64,000 bases of DNA. Origin: Alloyangia pacifica. GTDB lineage: Bacteria; Pseudomonadota; Alphaproteobacteria; Rhodobacterales; Rhodobacteraceae. Under the pieces are notes generated by a model, which saw only the letters and a program-made list of their open reading frames with translations, was not told the origin of the DNA and ran no database searches. The stretch is taken from the NCBI RefSeq assembly GCF_003111685.1, contig NZ_CP022192.1, positions 67,501 to 131,500 on the forward strand. Reading direction: 5' to 3'. Made by a program: the position numbers and the translations under genes. This document shows positions 60,270 to 64,000 of this stretch, one piece after another (within the stretch, counting starts at the first letter, position 1; each line of letters opens with the position of its first letter).

Positions 60270-61471
60270 GCCTGAACAGCGAGAGCCTGCCGGATGCCGA
60301 GGCGCGCATCGCGCGCGCGGCAGAGCACCTGGCCGACCTGATCGCCTTCGACACGGTGTCCCGCAACGGCAACCGGCCGCTCATCGACCACATGGCGGCC
60401 TATTTCCAAGGTCTCGGCGGGCGGATCACTCTGCTGCCCGACGAGACCGGCGAGAAGGCCAACCTCGTCGCCGCCTTCGGACCCGAGGACGTCGCGGGGC
60501 TGGTCTGGTCGGGGCACACCGACGTGGTCCCGGCAGATGAGCCCGAGTGGCAGAGCGACCCGTTCAAGGCCGAGATCCGGGATGGCCGGCTTTACGGTCG
60601 CGGGGCCTGCGACATGAAGGGCTTTGCCGCCTGCGCCATGTCGGTCGCCCCGGCGCTGGCGCAGGCCCGGCTCACCCGGCCGGTGTACATGTGCTTTTCC
60701 TACGACGAGGAGGTGGGCTGCCTTGGCGCCCCGGCGATCGCGCGGCACCTTGCGGCGCTGCCGGTGCCGCCCGAGTTCGCGATCATCGGTGAGCCGTCGA
60801 TGATGGAGTTGGTCACCGGCCAGAAGGGCAAGATCGCCATGCGCGCGCATGTCACGGGCACCTCGGGGCATTCCTCTTTCGTGCCCGAGCATGTCAACGC
60901 CATCGAATACGCCGCCCGGGCGATCGCGCTGATCTCGGCGCGGGGCAGGCGCTACGAGACCGAGGGGCCGTTCGATCCCGATTTCACCGTGCCGCATGCG
61001 ACCATGCTGGCGACGATGATCGACGGCGGGGTCGCCACCAACGTGACCCCCGACAGCTGCAGCTTCACCTTCGAGCTGCGCTCGATCGCCGACATGGATC
61101 CCGAGGCCGACATGGCCGAGCTGCTGGCACAGATCGAGGCCGAGGTTTGCACCGAGATGGCCGCCAAGACCCCCGGCACCGGCATCACCTTCGAGCGGAT
61201 CTTCTCCTACCCGCCGATGGGCGAGGCTCGCAACACGGCGGGCTATGCCCGCTATGCGCGGCTGATGCCCGAGAGCTGGGCGGGCAAGGTGTCCTATGGC
61301 TCCGAGGGGGGCATCTTCGAGCAGGTCGGCGGCATCCCGTCGGTGATCGTCGGGCCGGGCTCGATCGAGCAGGCGCACAAGCCCAACGAGTTCGTCGATC
61401 TCGACCAGCTCGCCGCCTGCGTGACGTTCCTCGACGGCATCGTCGCCGAGCTTTCCGGCGGCGCTGACTGA
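60266..61471 (+). CDS. Acetylornithine deacetylase-like M20 enzyme
   Basis: A 401-residue M20 metallo-deacylase of the ArgE type. Metal sites: VWSGHTDVVPADEPEW, DGRLYGRGACDMKGFAACAMS, FSYDEEVGCLGAPAI and the lid domain KGKIAMRAHVTGTSGHSSFVPEHVNAIEYA; C-terminal GPGSIEQAHKPNEFV. Coupled to tctA, so it probably deacylates an imported N-acyl amino acid. A housekeeping arginine role is less likely given the transporter operon. Confidence 0.88.
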   Translation: MSLNSESLPDAEARIARAAEHLADLIAFDTVSRNGNRPLIDHMAAYFQGLGGRITLLPDETGEKANLVAAFGPEDVAGLVWSGHTDVVPADEPEWQSDPFKAEIRDGRLYGRGACDMKGFAACAMSVAPALAQARLTRPVYMCFSYDEEVGCLGAPAIARHLAALPVPPEFAIIGEPSMMELVTGQKGKIAMRAHVTGTSGHSSFVPEHVNAIEYAARAIALISARGRRYETEGPFDPDFTVPHATMLATMIDGGVATNVTPDSCSFTFELRSIADMDPEADMAELLAQIEAEVCTEMAAKTPGTGITFERIFSYPPMGEARNTAGYARYARLMPESWAGKVSYGSEGGIFEQVGGIPSVIVGPGSIEQAHKPNEFVDLDQLAACVTFLDGIVAELSGGAD

Positions 61472-61536
61472 GCCTTCGGCGGACCGGGCGCTTGTCCGGT
61501 CCGCCGCTCGGGCGGCACGCCGTGGTCTCTCTGCGG

Positions 61537-62043
61537 CTAGTGTCCCGCGCGTGCCCGCAGCGGCGCGAGCGCCCGGTTCTCGACCCGGATCCGCCAGCTC
61601 AGCATGGCGGCGTTGAGCATGGAGAAGAGCACCGCGACCCATGTCAGCCCAAGCACCATGGGCGCGGCGATGATCTCGGCCACGACGAGCATGTAGTTGG
61701 GATGCGAGAAATATCTGAACGGTCCGCGCGTCACGAGCGGCGCGTCGACGACGATGATGCGCGTCGTCCAGCGCGGCCCGAGGCTGGCGAGAATCCAGAC
61801 GCGCAGCACTTGCAGCACCACGAAGACGCCGAGCCAGAAGTGGCCGACCTGCCGGTCATGGCCGAACACCACAAGGCAGAAGACCCAGGCGGCATGCATG
61901 AGCACCATCACCGGGTAGTGGCCTTGGCCGACCTCGACGCCGCCCTTCGCGAGAAGGCGGGTCGTGTTCCTCCGGGCGAGCACGAGCTCGCCCAGCCGTT
62001 GCAGGACGATGAAGCCGAGAAAGAGCGCCGTTGCTTGTTCCAT
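61537..62043 (-). CDS. Isoprenylcysteine carboxyl methyltransferase-family protein
   Basis: A 168-residue integral membrane methyltransferase of the ICMT/BpsB type: helices at both ends and the SAM-binding core ITRGPFRYFSHPNYMLVVAEIIAAPMVLG, then RIRVENRAL. In Bacillus and Streptomyces, such proteins (BpsB, SrsB) methylate products of the adjacent type III polyketide synthase. It shares a TGATG junction with the synthase gene here, strongly suggesting the same pathway. Confidence 0.85.
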   Translation of the reverse strand: MEQATALFLGFIVLQRLGELVLARRNTTRLLAKGGVEVGQGHYPVMVLMHAAWVFCLVVFGHDRQVGHFWLGVFVVLQVLRVWILASLGPRWTTRIIVVDAPLVTRGPFRYFSHPNYMLVVAEIIAAPMVLGLTWVAVLFSMLNAAMLSWRIRVENRALAPLRARAGH

Positions 62044-63098
62044 CACGCGGCCTCTGCGCCGACGCTGAGCGGCTGGAAGGAGGCGGTGAACCCCGGCCCA
62101 AGGGCGCAGGCCATCATCTGTCCCGTGCGGCCCGCGTCCAGCACCGCCTTGAGCACGAACAGCACCGTTGGGGCGGACATGTTGCCGGCGCGGCGCAGGA
62201 CCTCGCGCTCGGCGTCGAGCGCGCCCTGTTCGATGTGCAGGGCGCCTTCCAGTGCCTCGATGACCTTCGCGCCGCCGGGGTGGCAGACGTAGCGCGTGAT
62301 CGGTGTCTCGACGAGGCGCACCGCCTCCTGCGCCGCGGCGCCGAACTCGCTGCTGATGAACGCCGGGATCGAGCGGTCGAAGATCACGCCGAAGCCCGTT
62401 TCGTCCACGTCCCACCCCATGATCCCGAGCGTCTCGGGCCAGGTCTTCTGGTGCGGGGCGCCGAGGCGGACGCTCGGTATGTCCATGGGCCTGCTGTCGG
62501 ACAGGCAGGCCGCGGCGGCGCCGTCGCCGAAGAGCACCGCGGCGATGATGTCGGCCTTCTGCAGGCGATCCGCACGGAAGGCGAGCGAACAGGTCTCGAC
62601 GACGACCAGCAGCACCTTGGCTCCGGGCCGTCCCGCCGCGAGAAGGCCGGCCGTTGCCAGCCCCGAAACGCCGCCCGCGCATCCGAGCCCGAAGATCGGC
62701 ACGCGCAGCACCGTGTCGCGAAACCCCATCTCGGTCAACGCTTGCGCCTCGAGCGAGGGCGTCGCGATGCCGGTCGAACAGACGGTGACGACGACATCCA
62801 CCTCGGCGCTTTGCCATCCGGCTTGGCTGAGCGCCGCGCGCGCAGCGTCCACGAAGAGCGCCTTGGCCCCCGCCGCGAAGGCCTGGGCGCGATCTGACCA
62901 GCCGTGTGGCTCCGCGAACCAGTCGAGCGGCACGACCGAGTGGCGGGTGTCGATCCCGGCGGTGTCGAAGCTTTTGGAAATTCGTTTAAAATCCGTGTAG
63001 ACGCCCCCGAAGATTTCCGCCGCGCGGGCGCGGACCTCGGATTGATGCAGGCAATGTCCCGGGAGGGCTGTCGAAAGTCCGTGCAGGTATGCGCTCAT
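62043..63098 (-). CDS. Type III polyketide synthase (chalcone/alkylpyrone synthase family)
   Basis: A 351-residue thiolase-fold synthase. Catalytic triad Cys140 in FGLGCAGG, His273 in YVCHPGG and Asn306 in RAGNMSAPT; also VVTVCSTGIATPSLEAQ and VLFGDGAAAACLS. It elongates an acyl starter with malonyl-CoA. With the ICMT-like methyltransferase it forms an alkylpyrone/alkylresorcinol-type cassette. The actual starter cannot be read. Confidence 0.92.
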   Translation of the reverse strand: MSAYLHGLSTALPGHCLHQSEVRARAAEIFGGVYTDFKRISKSFDTAGIDTRHSVVPLDWFAEPHGWSDRAQAFAAGAKALFVDAARAALSQAGWQSAEVDVVVTVCSTGIATPSLEAQALTEMGFRDTVLRVPIFGLGCAGGVSGLATAGLLAAGRPGAKVLLVVVETCSLAFRADRLQKADIIAAVLFGDGAAAACLSDSRPMDIPSVRLGAPHQKTWPETLGIMGWDVDETGFGVIFDRSIPAFISSEFGAAAQEAVRLVETPITRYVCHPGGAKVIEALEGALHIEQGALDAEREVLRRAGNMSAPTVLFVLKAVLDAGRTGQMMACALGPGFTASFQPLSVGAEAA

Positions 63099-63399
63099 TC
63101 GTGCTCTTTCGCTGAAGGCGGCCTCCGAGGAATGCGGCGCGTTACCAGCCCTCCGCGCGGCAGTCGGGTCACAACACGATTCCCGTCGCTTCGTTCCGCA
63201 GCCTCTGCCCGCGCGTCATTGCCGGGGAGACTCGCAGGCCCGGGTCATTGCTGGATGAGCGGTCTATCCCGAAGGCGATCTTGGCGCTGATCGGCGAAAT
63301 ACCCCGGTCCGTCGGAACCCGCCACGATCTTCCGAGTTCAGCTAAGCGGAGGATGGTTTCCCCTCCGGCGACTTCCCCTCCAGCGAGCAAAGATTGCGC
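63099..63399. promoter_or_regulatory. Divergent gap between the type III PKS and the flavoprotein
   Basis: About 300 bp with no supported gene. It must contain the promoters of the minus-strand synthase and the plus-strand flavoprotein. I saw no convincing inverted repeat or terminator in it. Confidence 0.35.
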
Positions 63400-64000
63400 A
63401 TGGCTTTCGAGACTCCTCTCCGTCCCACCGCGCGTGGCAACAGGCCGGTGTGCAGGTCCCCCCGGGGCACGGCAGTCCGCCCCCGCGAAACGCATCGGGT
63501 CGCGATCGTTGGCGCGGGTCCGACCGCCGTCTACACGCTTGCAGCGCTGCTGCGCGAGGCGCCGTCGCGGCTGCATGTCGACATCTTCGAAAAGGGTCCC
63601 GCCGCGGGCCCCGGCATGCCCTACAACGCCGAGATGAATGCACCGTCGATGCTCTCGAACATCGCGAGCCGCGAGCTGCCGCCGGTGGCCGTGTCGCTCA
63701 ACGATTGGCTTCGCGGCCTCGATCGCTCCGACCTCGCGCGGCTCGCGCTCCGCGAGGAAGACATCGGCGAGGACGCCTTCTATCCCCGGCTCGCGCTCGG
63801 CGCCTATTTCACCGCGCAGATGGCGGAGCTGGTCGCCCGCGGCCGGCGCGGCGGGCACCTGATCGAGCTTCACCTGCACCACACGGTCGAGGACATTCGC
63901 CCGCGCCTGACGGGCATCGAGGTCACCTGGCACAGCCCCGCCGGCATGGCGAAGGCAGAATATTCAGACGTGGTGCTCGCCACCGGCCACCGCTGGCCGG
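63400..64000 (+). CDS. FAD/NAD(P)-binding oxidoreductase (3' end cut by the window)
   Basis: Starts at ATG 63400; about 200 residues are visible before the edge. A dinucleotide-binding Rossmann motif HRVAIVGAGPTAVYTLAALLREAP is followed by LHVDIFEKGPAAGPGMPYNAE and VVLATGHRWP, the pattern of the FAD-NAD(P)-binding family (NAD_binding_9 type). About 30 residues rich in Arg/Pro precede the motif. By analogy with SrsC it may oxidise the type III polyketide product, but such flavoproteins are diverse. Confidence 0.8.
   Translation, partial: MAFETPLRPTARGNRPVCRSPRGTAVRPRETHRVAIVGAGPTAVYTLAALLREAPSRLHVDIFEKGPAAGPGMPYNAEMNAPSMLSNIASRELPPVAVSLNDWLRGLDRSDLARLALREEDIGEDAFYPRLALGAYFTAQMAELVARGRRGGHLIELHLHHTVEDIRPRLTGIEVTWHSPAGMAKAEYSDVVLATGHRWP

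Overview
The window looks like part of an extrachromosomal replicon (plasmid or chromid) of a Rhodobacteraceae/Roseobacter-type alphaproteobacterium. The evidence is very high GC, a complete repABC module at 28.2-31.7 kb, and a C1-oxidation gene order that, from memory, matches the adhI-fghA-cycI-xoxF-cycB-xoxJ arrangement of Rhodobacter sphaeroides. No rRNA, tRNA, CRISPR array or transposase was seen. Assignments come from reading the sequence and recalling protein families; no database was searched.

Layout. (1) 1-11.7 kb: periplasmic quinoprotein functions. These are a PQQ alcohol dehydrogenase and its di-haem cytochrome, three YVTN beta-propellers, a PQQ-associated substrate-binding protein, an importer-type binding protein plus ATPase, two paralogous cupredoxin-like secreted proteins, an ankyrin protein, a DUF3280-type protein, an MxaD-like SRPBCC protein and a CXXCW rhodanese. 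(2) 11.1-17.5 kb, minus strand: formaldehyde dehydrogenase, S-formylglutathione hydrolase, isocytochrome c2, lanthanide-type XoxF, XoxG, XoxJ and the CXXCW protein. (3) 17.7-28.1 kb: a secreted protein, a SoxH-like hydrolase and a fused SoxYZ-like carrier (quinoprotein relay), a RES/Xre toxin-antitoxin pair, the flhR-FIST-flhS regulatory operon, gfa and a short DUF58 protein. (4) 28.2-32.0 kb: repABC with a counter-transcribed RNA, candidate partition palindromes and a weak DnaA box. (5) 32.1-41 kb: pqqABCDE, a two-component system, the importer permease that regions 1-2 lack, and a PQQ-type ABC exporter. (6) 40.6-64 kb: accessory genes. These include LysR/PhyH, an RND pump, a LOG protein, CbpA/CbpM, an amino-acid ABC importer with an M20 amidohydrolase under GntR, a tripartite tricarboxylate transporter with a second M20 enzyme under LysR, and a type III polyketide synthase/methyltransferase/flavoprotein group.

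How the genes work together. PQQ made by pqqA-E loads XoxF and the second alcohol dehydrogenase. Both carry an Asp-X-Asp signature expected of lanthanide-dependent enzymes. Electrons leave through XoxG, the isocytochrome and the di-haem cytochrome. Formaldehyde is trapped by glutathione (Gfa) and oxidised to formate (AdhI, FghA). FlhS/FlhR and the OmpR-type pair are the obvious regulators. The replication module sits inside the methylotrophy island and splits one apparent ABC importer, with binding protein and ATPase on one side and permease on the other. The most original signals are a near-identical 22-bp element in front of pqqA and in front of the DUF3280 operon, the two cupredoxin-like paralogues, the split importer and the palindrome cluster at the end of repC.
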